64,000 nt of DNA, taken from NCBI GenBank assembly GCA_028023455.1, contig JAQFVV010000253.1, forward strand, positions 1,248,469 through 1,312,468, given 5' to 3'. Below the pieces are notes generated by a model. It saw only the letters and a list, made by a program, of their open reading frames with translations. It was not told the origin of the DNA and searched no databases. Below are positions 1-12,856 of this stretch, one piece after another. The stretch's first letter is position 1. Every line of letters starts with the position of its first letter. The position numbers and the translations under genes are program-made. The DNA is from Epiperipatus broadwayi. Taxonomy: Eukaryota; Onychophora; Udeonychophora; Euonychophora; Peripatidae.

Positions 1-1247
1 AGATGGCAACCACGCATCATTTAACTTCCCTACGTAACTCGCATTAGTCTAAAGAAATTAATTATACATTTCATAATAACACATTGAAATTAAACATTTA
101 TAAATATAATAGAAGATCAACCCAAGCACAAATTCAGCATGCATTAGAAAAACATTTAAATAAATACATTTATAGAATATACAAAATTGTTAGCTTTAGC
201 TCGAAGTTTTCCGAGATCTCGGGTTGATTTTAATTACCTTGTTCTTTTAACTGTGTCCGTGGGAATTTCCAAACTTGTAGCAAAGTTCTTAAGTAAAATT
301 ATGAGTTTTCTTCGATTCATGGTTCCGCGGCAGCAGTTAGAAGATTTTAGGAGCAGCATTTCATAGGGCTGGTTCAGTTGGATTTCATGATACGGTGACA
401 GGACATCAGATTTTGACTGACGGACGGCCGAGGCACAGGATCCCGAGGAAAGACAGCGATTGCCCCGTTACCCCGACATTCTGAGGTTAAACTATTTTAC
501 AACTGGATTTACTGTCACGATCAGGTAGCTTAATTAATAACTCTGTCTAATCATCTAATTACAATCAATCAGCCCTATTTATAGTCTCTCCTTGATTACC
601 ATCTAACCCTGCGGTGATGAAATCCATTCTTTAATTATTACACATTTGAAAAACACGGATTACATTTTCTAATTAAAATCTGTTCGTAAACACTGTTTTA
701 TCTCATCAAATCTACTGGTGCCAATATGATTAAAATTAGCTACTATTGTTCTTTCTCTACCCTCACTGATTTAAAAATGATGACATGTTTTTGAATAATA
801 TTTTACAACGCTTTACATTTATCAAACACTATTTCTGAATTTAATTTCCAGAAACATTTCTCAGTGATATTATTTCTTAAAGACAAATAATTATAACGAA
901 ATAACATCACAAATAAATCGATTCAAAAACAACTTTTAAATAAAATATTTTGATATTTTTTTTAAATATTATCGCAGTATGTGTGTAGATGAGAATATGT
1001 GACCTACTTTATTGTACAAGCATATATACGTAATATATACTCGACGGTTTGAAAATAAAACCGTTTAAAAACAATTTTAATTATTATTAAACCCCGGGCA
1101 CCCCATTATACATATAAATTTAGGCGGGATTTCGGTAAATATACCCAGTACACACACAATATGATGAAATTAGGGTTTTAAATAAGGCATGAGGGTAGGA
1201 AACAGGCAGGCAAGGCGAAACTAAGATTGGTAAGGCAAATCTTACTG
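1..1247. other. unassigned AT-rich sequence
   Basis: No open frame or repeat that I recognise. The stretch at about 290-520 is clearly richer in G+C than its surroundings (it contains GGTTCCGCGGCAGC and GACGGACGGCCGAGGCAC), which could mark an old element or a conserved non-coding piece, but nothing identifies it. Confidence 0.4.
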
Positions 1248-1747
1248 NNNNNNNNNNNNNNNNNNNNNNNNNNNNNNNNNNNNNNNNNNNNNNNNNNNNN
1301 NNNNNNNNNNNNNNNNNNNNNNNNNNNNNNNNNNNNNNNNNNNNNNNNNNNNNNNNNNNNNNNNNNNNNNNNNNNNNNNNNNNNNNNNNNNNNNNNNNNN
1401 NNNNNNNNNNNNNNNNNNNNNNNNNNNNNNNNNNNNNNNNNNNNNNNNNNNNNNNNNNNNNNNNNNNNNNNNNNNNNNNNNNNNNNNNNNNNNNNNNNNN
1501 NNNNNNNNNNNNNNNNNNNNNNNNNNNNNNNNNNNNNNNNNNNNNNNNNNNNNNNNNNNNNNNNNNNNNNNNNNNNNNNNNNNNNNNNNNNNNNNNNNNN
1601 NNNNNNNNNNNNNNNNNNNNNNNNNNNNNNNNNNNNNNNNNNNNNNNNNNNNNNNNNNNNNNNNNNNNNNNNNNNNNNNNNNNNNNNNNNNNNNNNNNNN
1701 NNNNNNNNNNNNNNNNNNNNNNNNNNNNNNNNNNNNNNNNNNNNNNN
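1248..1747. other. assembly gap of 500 N
   Basis: Exactly 500 consecutive N. A round number normally denotes a scaffold gap of unknown true size. The open frames crossing it are artefacts of the unknown bases. Confidence 0.99.
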
Positions 1748-4700
1748 TTTCAATATATGGTTTTTTTTTGTATTTAAATGCTGGATCTAGAAATTAATAT
1801 CGCAAAAATAAAAGTCAGGCAGGATAGCGATCATTATATAAATAGATATAAATTAGGTACAGGAGTGGGAGATGAGAATAAGAGGCAGAGTGTTGAGAAT
1901 GGGAGGGGGAGAGAAGCTGGATGGATGGTGAATATGAAGACAAATTGGACAGACTAAATGACAAAAGACTTTAGACCTCATCTATAATGTTTTATATATA
2001 TATATATAGTTCCTAGTATTAGACAAGTATAGTTTTTTTTTCTTTTCCTTAGTTTTTTTATTATATTTTAGTTCAGTCAGATTTAGGCAGTAATAATGAA
2101 ATGGAACAGGCAATTCCCACATAAAGATAAGTTAATAAGTTTATGCTCAGCTAAAAATATTTTTCAGATACACGTCACTAATTCACAATGGTTGTTCTTA
2201 GGTCACCGAGACATTAAGTAAAGGATTTTTCTTTCTTTTTTAAACATTTTTGTTTTTTTTTGTTCATTATAAGTTCGGAAAAATGAAGCAGTCGATCTGA
2301 TGGTCAGATCGTGCTTCACAGCCCACTTACAGTCTCCTACCACCAAGCCATGTTTAAACCCCATCCTTACATGCAAATACATATATTTTTCCTTTACTTA
2401 ACCATTTTAAACATAACTGATGTAGATATTTATATATCTTAATGCAAAATAATTTAATAAATAAATATTTAATATTATTTAATGTGTATGCGTGTGTAAT
2501 GGATAAATATATATGTTTTAGTGTGCAGAGACTGATAATAAATCGTATTCATAATTATATTATTCACGTAACTTAAAAGTCATATATGAAATGTATTATT
2601 TTTTATATTTAATTTAGCAGTCAGAAGATGATGTAATTCTTTTAAGAAGTTTCTCAAAAACAATTACCTGGAAAAGCCCATTAGTTAGATTTAAAATATT
2701 ACAATTTGTAATAGTAAAGTAAAAAAATCCATTAGTGGAAATTTTATCCATGCCAACTTGTTTTAAAATCATAAGACTTATTTTAAAACAATCGTTCGAA
2801 AAACTTGTAACAGGATTGCATTGTTTCAAAAGACTTACAAAACAAATGAGATCCGGTCAGCAGATTTTAGCTTTGCTAAAGTGCTCTAATTGCCTCAAGT
2901 CCAGCATTTAAGTGCTATACTACATCATCAAAAAAGGAGTATAAATACTGCTGGATTTGAATCCAAAAAGGAAAAAGTAACAACCATAAATTAATGATGG
3001 TCCACATAAACCATGCTAGTTTTAATCTTCATCCAATGTGCCATGAGTAGGGAAAACTTCACTTTCCCCTCTGTTTCAACATGCTCGTTCCCATAAGAAA
3101 AGCTCCGGATCCGATGCCTATGAACTTTCAAATGTCTAATAATTAAATGAACAAAATGCTGCCTGTGATGCCTTATTCCAAACCTAGATCTAGTGTATTA
3201 CTGCCAATGAACATTCCAAACATCAAGAAATACTACTATTTATGAAAGGTAAAAGAACTTTAGCCACTCTATGATTCTATTAAATTCAGCCTTCTATAAC
3301 AACAATAATCCAAAAAGCTTTACTCTAATATCTTATGTAAATGTTTACATCTTATGTAATTTTATTTAGTATAACTCTATATAACTTAATCTATTCTATC
3401 ATTGAGCCTCTATTCAATATGTTTTCTTGTTGTTTTACTATTTCCATGTGGCAATCATATCTTATTTCATTATTATATTACGTATTTTTGTGTTTTAAAA
3501 TGCCAGTAATATTTCAAACTTGCTAGCATATAATTCCCTTCTAGTTTCCCTACCCATCACTTACAGGGTAATTAAGAACTTATTTTAATTAAAAAAAAGT
3601 CCTATTTGACTTATGCAAGTGCTCGTGAGTTTGGAAAAACAAAGTCATTATCTTATAAATTGTTGTAGGAAGACAGATCAACATCTGTTTTTCTAAAAAT
3701 GTTTTTTTATCTTTTTACATGTGCTAATCCTAACTGTAAATGTATTTCATATATGTAAAATCTAATTATTTCCACCACCCCATTTGTTTCCATATAAACA
3801 TTTTGTTTTCTAATAATAGCATTTATTAACCGAAATTTGTATTTATTAAACAGTGTGGGAAGTTATAAATAATCTAAAGTAAAGGGAAAGGGGAATCTTT
3901 AAGTCTTAAAATTTATATAATTTAATTAATTTAAATCATCCATGCCTGTTTAGCGATTGTATCATACCATTACGCAGGGTATTCTATAATTTATGGGCAT
4001 TAAGTAATTAAAATAGTCTTTAAAGCTATATATTTTGTTATCCCAAGTGTTGCGTGCATATAGGCACACTCGTTTCGGTATTATATATTTGTGCTTCTCT
4101 TATTCGGAGGTATCACACGTTCGAACTCCGTTATCCTTCTTAACATCCACGAACCAGGCTTAAACCCCCCTGGGGATTAATTCGTTCATATGTGCATGCT
4201 TTATATGGGGTCGCTCTGGAAAAACCACCCCAATAAATGCATAGCTGATCGCTCTTCGTTCCTGAATCGATTCTGCTAACATTGCAGACTTATATTGGTC
4301 TATTTCTCAAAATGAATTCCATGAAGCACATGTTTAGATCCATGACTGGATCACATCAAATATGCCACCATGCATGCACCACCTTTCTGTTATATTTCTA
4401 ATAAACCCATGAACATCCATAAGCCATAATGTTGTGATTTTTGCTAAACAGATCTATGTCTACTATTTAAAATGCGCGTTATTGTGCCGACCTTATTATT
4501 ATTAATATATATATCCATCAGCTATCCCACCCACGTTTGTCACTTTATAAACTGAATTAATAACTATATTTTTGTACAAATGTAATGCTTTGTTATCAAA
4601 TTATAATCATCTTTCAAATCGGTTAAATGCTATTTTGTCCCTTCTGGGGATGTACTGTTACTTCAATATTATATTTCTTAATAGTGCTAAGTCTTATAGT

Positions 4701-6353
4701 CATCATTATAGTATATATTATTGGCATAACTGCAACTATAAATAAAATCACCTGTTAAATTTGATTCTTAATTTAACAACCAAATGTAATGTGATTTCTC
4801 TATGACCAACTGTCATATAATATTTATGAGGCCAATGATCAATCAATTGTAATACGCATTTACTTATGTTTTGTCAAATAATAAATCTTAAATTCATATG
4901 TTATAACATTTCTGAATCATTGTGTTTTCTTTTATTTAAATTAATATTTTAATTAATAAGTTATGCTCCTACTGACTAGATGATCCCCGCTAATATATAA
5001 TTAATATGAAAGGTCACAATTGTTAAATGCTTCTAAATTATATTTCATGCTAAATATTCCACCATTAAACTTAAATTAGAGTCTTTTTGTGTCTCCGATG
5101 TGCGATGCTGGCGGAGAGATAAAATTAGATCGATATCACCAGGATTGTTGCTCATAAGTTGGTAGATCTGGAAAATAGGCAAATAGGGCAGAATTCATGA
5201 GTGTTCCTGACTTACGTATCTTGCGCATGATTGGATTTGAGGTACTTTTGCCTAGATGCTAGATCTTGTTATGTGAACATACAAAACTGACCGGTACAAT
5301 ATTTTTATTTTTACAAGTTTGCATTTTAAAATCTATTTTAAAAACATACTATTGTATTTTTCTACTTTTGTTTTTATTAATAACTTTAATTTATTTTAAA
5401 TGAAAAATATGTAATGCAAGCTATATGTGATTTTTATAATACCTATCTCATGTTCATGTTACATCACACAGCTCTCCATTTGAAAGATAAAATGCATCAA
5501 TTTGACCCATTTTAGCTCTGACATTTTATTTCTTTTACTATTTTTTTTAATTTTATCATTTGATCTCTTCATTTTTATTTATGTAACATATTTCTACCAA
5601 ATAAGATAAATAAAGCACATAGAGTGACCTTTCTTACCCTACTCTTCTTTCCAGATCATAATCTAAATTGATTCCAATGATTATATTACATGTGATGACC
5701 ATCGGGGTCAACATGCATCTTTCCAATGTGTACAAAGAGGGTAAATGCTGTGAATTGCAGATGCATTTGGCTTATATCTGCTTTACAGAATAAACAAATA
5801 AAACTGACTTCTATGCTGGAATTTCTCTATCAGCCAATTGAATGAGCCCTTGACTTTCTCCAATGGGTCTGCATTCTAGAAGATAAAATGGGATCACTAC
5901 AAATGGCAGTATTCATCCACTGACCATTCAGCTTATGCTAAAATGAAATTTATTATATGATGTTGGGAATTTTTCTCCCAATGAACTGATTTGTGGCTTG
6001 TGCTGGTATTTTTCCAGTATGCATATTTGAGATAGAGGATTGGGATTATTTCTCCCAGGGTGATTTGAATGAGTTCACAATTTTCTACTGGAACCTCATC
6101 CTACAAATAAGAGAATCTATACTTCCCCTCTTTATTTAGCCTGTTACAGGTATTAGGTTCACACAGTGACAGCCTACACTTTACATACCTTCCTCCCTTT
6201 ACCTATACACTCCCCCCATGACTATCAACCCAAACACAATCTACACTCACATGAGAAATGATTTGCAATATTTTATTTATTCTTTTAGATTTCATGAAAA
6301 ATTCTATTTATTATTATAGATTTTTATTTTATTCATTATACCTTTTATTTATT
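1748..6353. other. unassigned AT-rich intergenic sequence
   Basis: Only short chance open frames. A strong hairpin lies at 2285-2317 and three small hairpins lie at 5963-6064. The segment 4060-4250 is less AT-rich than its surroundings but I do not recognise it. Confidence 0.4.
2285..2317. repeat. strong short hairpin
   Basis: GAAGCA then, after a 2-nt bulge, CGATCTGA pairs with TCAGATCG and TGCTTC across a TGG loop: 14 base pairs in 33 nt. Its G+C content is well above the flanks. I cannot tie it to a known RNA family; it may be part of a small mobile element. Confidence 0.6.
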
Positions 6354-6467
6354 TTTATCACCATATATCTGATTCCCTACTCAGAAAAAAACAACTTTGA
6401 TTTTATTATTTTTATCACCATATATCTGATTCCCTACTCAGAAAAAAACAACTTTGATTTTATTATT
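6354..6467. repeat. tandem duplication, 57 bp x 2
   Basis: Positions 6354-6410 and 6411-6467 are identical copies of a 57-bp unit beginning TTTATCACCATATATCTG. Perfect identity in AT-rich non-coding DNA suggests a recent slippage or a collapsed or duplicated assembly join. Confidence 0.95.
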
Positions 6468-8361
6468 GTATATTTATTTTAAAACTATTATTTTATTTTA
6501 AATAATAAAATTCAACTCTATTTCCTTCATGTTATTACTTCTCAAAACAAAAAAAAAACATTTTATTTTCTTTTTATTTTTAAATATTTTAAATTGAACA
6601 AAGTGTTCGACTATTTTAATCGAACAAAGTGTTTGGCAAACTTCAAAAGAAAAAAACCCTCAGTCCTAATTCCCACCTGCTATAAATAACCCCAAATAAC
6701 AAATTTATTTACCTGTCTGGCCACTTTTCTCCCTCTCCTTTTTAATTACATTATATATTTAACTATTATTATTTTGATTCTTAATATTTGCTTTGGTCTA
6801 TTTCTCTTCCCACACTGCTCACCATTTTAATTTTTATAATTATGCAATTTAGTGTCGATTTTAAATTTTAGTTTCAAATTTTTTTTCAATTTTAATTACA
6901 ATTTTACTTTTTTAACTTTGATTATGCTAGGTCAACTTATGGCACTTTGGCACCCATGTTGGACAGTATTTGAACCAGATCTGAGAAGAAGCTCTTTTAT
7001 CCTTGCTAGTTTTAACTGGGTCTAAACACCTTTTAATATAATTTTTAATTTATATTTTCAATATTACATAAACAGACTGGCCCCATTGATAGCAGAGACA
7101 TCAACAATACCCACAATCAGATTGAGCTATGATATATGAGAAAAAAAATGACAGTGATAACACAAAATCTCGCAGGTCAGCATATTTTACAACTTGGTGA
7201 CTTGTACATATATCAAAAGTTGACATGGATTAGTCATGGAATGATTTGGGTTGTTATGACATCAAGAATGGAAACTTTAAATAAATATTACTTGAAGAAA
7301 ATGTCACCAGAGAAATAAGTTATAGCAGGAATAATATCAATGTAACCATTATTTTTTTCAAATTTTTATATTATAATCATAATTTAGGTATGCATAAACA
7401 TTTATACATATATGCATGATAAAAATAATTATACACTTACAGTATAATAAATACTTATTGTATTACAATCAAGGCTTGTTAACAAAACATAAATTAATAT
7501 ATGGGGCAGCTAGGAACAAAATATAGCATAATTCACAATTCTTTTATATAGAAGACTTTTTCTTCTTTTAATTAATCAAACCAAAATCATAAAATAATTA
7601 TTTTCATTTAATCCTCTAAAATTATAAGATTAAATTTTAGTTAAAACCATTTTAATAGACAAATAGTTTAATTAATCTGTAATTTTTTTTAATCTAAACA
7701 ATTTATTGTTAGTTTTTCTCTTAATGAGCTGTTTATAAAAATTATTTTTTTAATTTTTTTTACACTTAGGAGGAAAATTGACTCCAATTGTATATTGTAA
7801 TTAATAGATAACCAAACATAATTTAACTAATCTAAAAAAATAATCTTTAATTCATAAGACACAAAAATATTTAGTAATTAAAAAGTATCAAATATATTTT
7901 TGTTTTCTATTAAATATTAAATGATTTGGAAAGTTTTTCAGTTTATTTATTTTTTTTAGTAGTCACTGTATCTGTAAAAAATATTTTTCATGCATACACA
8001 TATCTTTCTTTTTGTTGTAGATATTATTAGTCTGACAAATCTATTCCTGTGTGCTTAGACTCTATTCTAATCTCATAAATTATATATTAAACCTTTATTG
8101 TTATCCATTCCATGTGCCTTGGCAATGAAACTATCACTTCATTACTTACATACATAAATCCTATATAGATGCATATCAAATCATAATTAACATTGAGACA
8201 ACCTACAAAAGCATTTAGTCAGTTATTTTATACTTTAATCAACTTTTTTTTTTGCTTCCCATGGTGATTATAATTGAAGGGAAACAGTTGTATTCCATCA
8301 TTGCCCTGCCGCTAGTAATAATTAAAACAGTCCAGAGAAGTTACTTTATTTTTAATATTTT
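6468..8361. other. unassigned sequence with one dispersed repeat
   Basis: No supported gene. Apart from the repeat at about 7205-7335 it is low-complexity AT-rich sequence. Confidence 0.4.
7205..7335 (+). repeat. dispersed repeat F, copy 1
   Basis: From TTGACATGGATTAGTCATG through GGAAACTTT, AAATATTAC and TCACCAGAG to TATAGCAGGAATAAT this matches 37115-37245 in order and orientation, with scattered substitutions and short indels. It is a fragment of an unidentified repeat family. The 60-residue open frame across it is not conserved between the copies. Confidence 0.7.
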
Positions 8362-8942
8362 TGCTATATACATGTATAATAATAAGTTTTGTTAAAATAA
8401 GTTATACGTATATAATAATTAACATTTTATTAAAATAAGTTTTGTTAGATGAAATAGACAGGAATTTTGTAATTAAATTTGGTATGCTATTAAAGATAAG
8501 CGCTTCAGATTAGAAACTAATTAAGCAGCTAGATTAAAAGTGCTGATTACTAAAAGTAGACAATAGGAGAATTAATTGGTTTCTAAAACATTCCTTAACA
8601 AGATAAAAGAAAGAACAAAAAATAACTAAGCAGCACTTGTAGCAGGGAACTCATTGAATGCACACGAAGGTCAAGAGTTTTAACTTAGCAATGGAACAAA
8701 CCCAGTGAATTCCACCACTGAAGGTTAAAAAGTGGACCTAGGAACTTTGCAGGCCACACCGGTCTATATTATGTTTTTCGTATGCCTTCATGGCCAGTGT
8801 TCGTAAGTTAAACTTAATTGTCTAACTATATATGTAATATTATTATTCCGACTGATAATTCTATTAAACTATTTGTCTAATCATTTGGTTTCTGCTGTTT
8901 ATTTACCTGATTGTTAAGCCAAGTGAGTGGCTGTACACAGCA
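8362..8942 (+). repeat. Gypsy copy 1 LTR, inverted relative to pol
   Basis: Begins TGCTATATAC and ends about GTACACAGCA, giving the TG..CA ends of an LTR, about 581 bp. The matching LTR of copy 2 (24309-24890, minus strand) is 582 bp. The U3 end has internal repeats of AAAATAAGTTTTGTTA type. The right boundary is set from the CA just upstream of a TGG (start of the presumed primer-binding site), so it may be off by a few bases. Confidence 0.8.
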
Positions 8943-9241
8943 GAAAATTGGTGCAGTTAATCAACAGGATATGTTCCAGTAGAAAAATCTGGTGCAATTT
9001 AGAAACAGTAGTGGATTAGAATTGAATTGTATAACGTAGAGAAAGCTACAACGAAATTGAGAATCGAAGTCCGGGTGAATATCTCGAATTAGTAGTCGGA
9101 AAAATTGTTTTAGTAAGCGTATTAATTTGTTTTAGTAAGCGTATTAATAGAAGTTTGTCTCAGTAAGCGTGTTTAATAGTTATCTCGTAGTGAAATAGAA
9201 ATTTTTTTTTATAAAAAAAAAAAAAAAAAGCAAAATAGAAA
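8943..9241 (+). other. Gypsy copy 1 primer site and leader
   Basis: Starts GAAAATTGGTGCAG; the TGG just inside the LTR fits a primer-binding site, but I cannot name the tRNA. Around 9100-9175 a short unit containing TTAGTAAGCGTATTAAT is repeated about three times, and the same minisatellite occurs in the leader of copy 2 (24045-24150). An A-run lies at about 9213-9229 just before gag. Confidence 0.65.
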
Positions 9242-9360
9242 ATGATTACATCAGTGCCTCAGGTAACAATTAACGAGTTCAACATTAATAACCCATTTGA
9301 TTGGCCAATTTACCTTAAGAGAATCGAGAAACTGTTTTTGATTAATGGCATGACAAACTT
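9242..9360 (+). pseudogene. gag N-terminal fragment
   Basis: ATG at 9242 opens a frame reading ITSVPQVTINEFNINNPFDW, which matches the gag start of copy 2 on the minus strand (ATG near 23985). It encodes the start of the structural protein. The frame breaks at 9360 where the sequence joins inverted LTR. It points away from the pol region next to it, so it cannot be part of one transcript with it. Confidence 0.85.
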
Positions 9361-9496
9361 ATCTTTAATAGCATACCACATTTAAATACAAAATTCCTGT
9401 CTATTTCATCTAACAAAAGTTATTTTAATAAAACATTAATTATTATATACGTATAACTTATTTTAACAAAACTTATTATTATACACGTATATAGCA
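9361..9496 (-). repeat. Gypsy copy 1 3' LTR stub
   Basis: The reverse complement starts TGCTATATAC or a close variant at 9496 and follows the LTR for about 136 nt to AAAGATAA, where it joins the inverted gag fragment. It directly follows the polypurine tract, so this is the true 3' LTR, truncated. Confidence 0.85.
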
Positions 9497-9507
9497 CCTC
9501 CACCACT
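9497..9507 (-). promoter_or_regulatory. polypurine tract
   Basis: On the minus strand AGTGGTGGAGG sits immediately before the TG of the 3' LTR and just after the pol stop codon. This is where plus-strand synthesis is primed in LTR retrotransposons. Confidence 0.8.
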
Positions 9508-9514
9508 TCAGAAA

Positions 9515-10262
9515 TTATTGTTTCTGAAGTCTTACATAATCTTTTAAGTATGCGGGTTCTTTTCTTGCTCTTGAAGATCTTTGTGGAGATGTTTTCTCTT
9601 CTACTGGCGTTTTGTTGGTCTCTTGATCATCGTACTTCTCTTCTACTGATGTTTTGTTGGCTCCTTCAGTTTCTTGATCATCGGATTTCTCTTTGCTTTT
9701 GGGAATGCGTGGTGCTGCAGTACTTTCGGTTTGCACTAATTCTTCTCGATGTCTCACATGATTTATGTGCTTGTGCATTGTTTTTCCAGTTTCTGTCTCT
9801 ACAAGTATTATTTGTTTTGACAGAATTTCTTTTATGAAGGCCTTCACCCAGTATTTTCTGATAACATCTCTAACCCAGACTTTTTCTCCCTTGGAGTAAA
9901 TAGTATCTCCAGCATTGCCATCATAGTGTGTAGAGTTTTGTTCTGGGTGGATTAACGATAGTTTCGTGCGGAGTTTCCATCCGAAAATTAATTCTGCAGA
10001 TTTGCCTGTAGCACACGGAGTACTATGTTGATATAATAAGGCATAATGTAAGGTATCTTGTATATTTGCAGTGCCTTCCTTCCGTAACGTTTGCTTCAAA
10101 GTTTGTACTGCCTTTTCTGCAATACCATTGGACTCCGGGTGATATGGGGACATGGCTAAGTGTTCAATTCCCCATTCTGTGAGAAACTCTTCAAATTTAG
10201 TGGATGTGAAACTGGTACCATTGTCAAACACGATTGTTTCAGGAATCCCATGGAAAGCAAAA
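9515..10262 (-). pseudogene. Gypsy copy 1 integrase, C-terminal part
   Basis: Open from 10231 to a stop at 9515. It holds the second half of the integrase core, with the conserved Asp in FDNGTSFTS, then SPYHPESNGIAEKAVQ carrying the catalytic Glu, then a C-terminal DNA-binding region. The tail is acidic and lysine-rich with an imperfect DDQET..NKT.VEEK duplication (9580-9700), which looks like a small coding minisatellite. It is separated from the upstream integrase half by a +1/-1 frameshift between about 10231 and 10262. The protein would act in the pre-integration complex in the nucleus. Assignment is secure from the motifs; function is lost through the shift. Confidence 0.9.
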
Positions 10263-11010
10263 ATCTCCTCAGTTTTGCGATTGTTTCTTCAGTACTGGTG
10301 TTTTTCACTACTCTATATTCCGTCCACTTTGAATAAGCGTCAATCACTACCAAAAATATGAAGATGTGAAATGGTCCAGCGTGGTCAATGTGAATACGGC
10401 TCCACGCTCTTTCAGCTGCCGGCCAAGTAGCATATTTTTTCTCGTGCATATTTGCATTTATTTGGCAACTTTCACATGATTTCACATATTTCTCTATGTC
10501 AATATTAATGGTGGGCCACCATATGTACCTACGAGCCAGAGCTTTGGCCTGCACTATCCCAGAATGACCTTGATGAATTAAGTGAAGAATCTTATTCCAC
10601 CCATTGCTCGGTATCAACACCCTATCTTCCATTAAAATACATCCCTTGTTTATGGACAGTCTTTGTCTTATGTCCCATAAAGTTTTATGTAGTCTCTCAG
10701 GCCAACTTGGTGGCCAGCCTTTGTTGATCCATTTACTTAAGTGTTTATATCCATGGTCAGCTTTAGTCCAATTAGCTACCTTTTCACTGTTTATTAATTC
10801 GTTATTCCAATTATCGATATAGTTAATAGTTTTGTTGTCTTTTTGTAGTTCAGCTTTAATGGGCATTCTTGACAGTGTGTCTGCGTGTTTAATGATCTTT
10901 CCTTTTTTGAAATTTAGATCAAAATCATAGCCTGATAACAGATTAACCCAACGTAACATTCTAGGGCTTAGATGATTAGGGGCAGTTTTATTTTTTGCTA
11001 ATAATCCCAA
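10263..11010 (-). pseudogene. Gypsy copy 1 RNase H end and integrase N-terminal part
   Basis: Begins in the connection after RNase H (LRWVNLLSGYDFDLNFKKGK, followed by DTLSRMP, the usual end of Gypsy RNase H). It continues through an integrase zinc domain (HQGHSGIVQ then CESCQ, the HHCC pattern) and the first catalytic Asp in IDHAGPF, with DAYSKW behind it. The frame continues to 10156 only as out-of-frame sequence after the shift near 10260. The matching region of copy 2 is 21841-22544. Confidence 0.9.
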
Positions 11011-11556
11011 CAGCAGTTTATGATCAGTAAAGATTTTAAACTGTCAACCATACAAATATTGGTGAAACTTTTTTATTGCAAATATGATAGCCAGCGCCTC
11101 TTTATCTAGTTGACTATAATTTTGCTCAGCTTTTGTCAACGTTCTTGAAGCATAGACAATTGGTCGCTCACCGTCAGCTACTGTATGGCTTAAAACTGCT
11201 CCTACTCCAACTTCAACTTCGGATGCATCTGTTGTCAATATCAATTCGAGGCTACTGTCGTAGTGTACTAATAAGCTGTTTGACGTTAATAATTCTTTCG
11301 TGTCACAAAAAGCTTTTTCTTGGGGTTGATCCCAAATCCATTTTTGGCTCTTTTTTAATAAATTGTATAGCGGTTTTGCTATGTGAGCTTTTCCCTTAAG
11401 AAAAACTTCAAAATAATTAAGAAGTCCTAAGAAAGCTTGAAGTTCTTTAACATTTCTAGGTCTTCGGGCTTCCTTTACGGCTGCAATTTTTTGAGGGTCG
11501 GGTCTCTTTCCCTTTTTTGAGATTATGTGTCACAGGAATTTTAATTCAGTTGCCAT
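11011..11556 (-). pseudogene. Gypsy copy 1 RT C-terminal part and RNase H start
   Basis: The 11044-11244 frame carries the RNase H signature LTTDASEVEVGVGAVL and DKEALAIIFAIKKFHQYLYG. Between 11245 and 11556 the thumb and connection of reverse transcriptase can be read in pieces, interrupted by stops (one near 11530). Copy 2 lacks this segment through an internal deletion. Confidence 0.85.
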
Positions 11557-12756
11557 TCAGATACATTTGTCTGAGTTTATTTTAGCTCCGAAACTACATA
11601 ACTTGTCACAAACTTTTAAAACTCGTTCACGTAATTCCTCTTCTGAATTGGCCACGACCAAAATATCATCAAAATACGGTGTTACACCATCCATTTTCTG
11701 GAACAGCATGTCCATTTTAGCCTGGAAAATATTTGGTGCAACCGTAATTCCATAAGGCAATCTATTATATTTAAACAATCCCTTATGTGTTGTAATAGTT
11801 AGCAATTCTGAGGTGCGTTCAGAAACTGGTATCTGGTGAAATGTGGCCTTTAAATCAATTTTAGCGTAGTGACTTGCCTTTTGCATATTTGCCAGTATTT
11901 CCCTGACATTTGGTACAGGATACTGACTTTTAGTGAGGTTTTTATTTATTGTGGTCCTATAATCTCCGCAAATGCGGATCTGCCCATTTGGTTTAGGTAT
12001 AACCACAATTGGAGTGGCCCATTCCGTTTTCTCTACTGGCATTAATACACCTTTACTAACCAGATTTATCAACTCTTGTTCTACCTTAGTTTGCAGCACA
12101 AAAGGAACTTTTCTGGGTCTGCAGATAACGGGGGTCGCACCACCTTGTAGCTCTATGTTTATAGGTGTCGTAATAATTTTTCCCTCATCACTTTTAAATA
12201 ATTCACAATATTTATTTCTCATTTCTTGCTCAATAGCAACTTTATTTATCACACATATCTCTATTCCCAAAGCATTGAACCATTCCCTACCTATAATAGA
12301 ATTTAGACCGCCTTGTACTATATATAATGGTAGTGTTCGAACCTTACTATTTAATTCAATCTGAGCCATCACCTTCCCTAATATTTTCATACTATTTCCG
12401 CTAGCGTCTTTTGCTCTTAAACTTGTCTTCGTTAATAAAGGAGGATTTTTTTGATTTTGCACTACTTTCTCCCAGTCTTCAAGTGTCATCATTGACACGC
12501 CTGCTCCGCTGTCACTTTCCATTTTCACTGGTGTCTTTAATAAATTAACTGTCAGCATAAACTGATTTCTGTATCCAATCTGTGTATTGTAAATATCACA
12601 CTTTTTTTTATTTTCGACTTTACAAGTTGGCGAGTTGCCACGATCCTTTTCTACTTTATTTTGACATACTTTCTGCAAATGCCCAACTTTACCACAAGTC
12701 CTACAATGCTCCTTATTATATTTACACTTATGAGCCATGTGGCCTTTTTTTTCCAC
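11557..12756 (-). pseudogene. Gypsy copy 1 zinc knuckle, protease and RT
   Basis: A 399-residue open frame. Near its start are retroviral-type zinc knuckles, the clearest being CRTCGKVGHLQKVC (CX2CX4HX4C), from the end of gag. At about residue 80 SDSGAGVSMM is the aspartic protease active site. From about residue 240 the reverse transcriptase follows: CGDYRTTINKNL, YAKIDLKATFHQIPV, RLPYGITVAPNIFQ and the catalytic YFDD box (commonly YLDD or YVDD). Gag and pol are read in one frame here. The frame has lost its true start, because upstream gag is cut at about 12850. This is the best preserved piece of the copy. Confidence 0.92.
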
Positions 12757-12856
12757 AGCAATAACACACTATCTCATATGTTTTGCTCTTAATAGGTTGG
12801 GATTTATTTTCAGTTTTCCAAATATACGCATTACTGTCATTTTTGTGGGTAAAATT

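Noticed and set aside
1178-1790. Open frames across the N gap
   Set aside because: They consist almost entirely of unknown bases.
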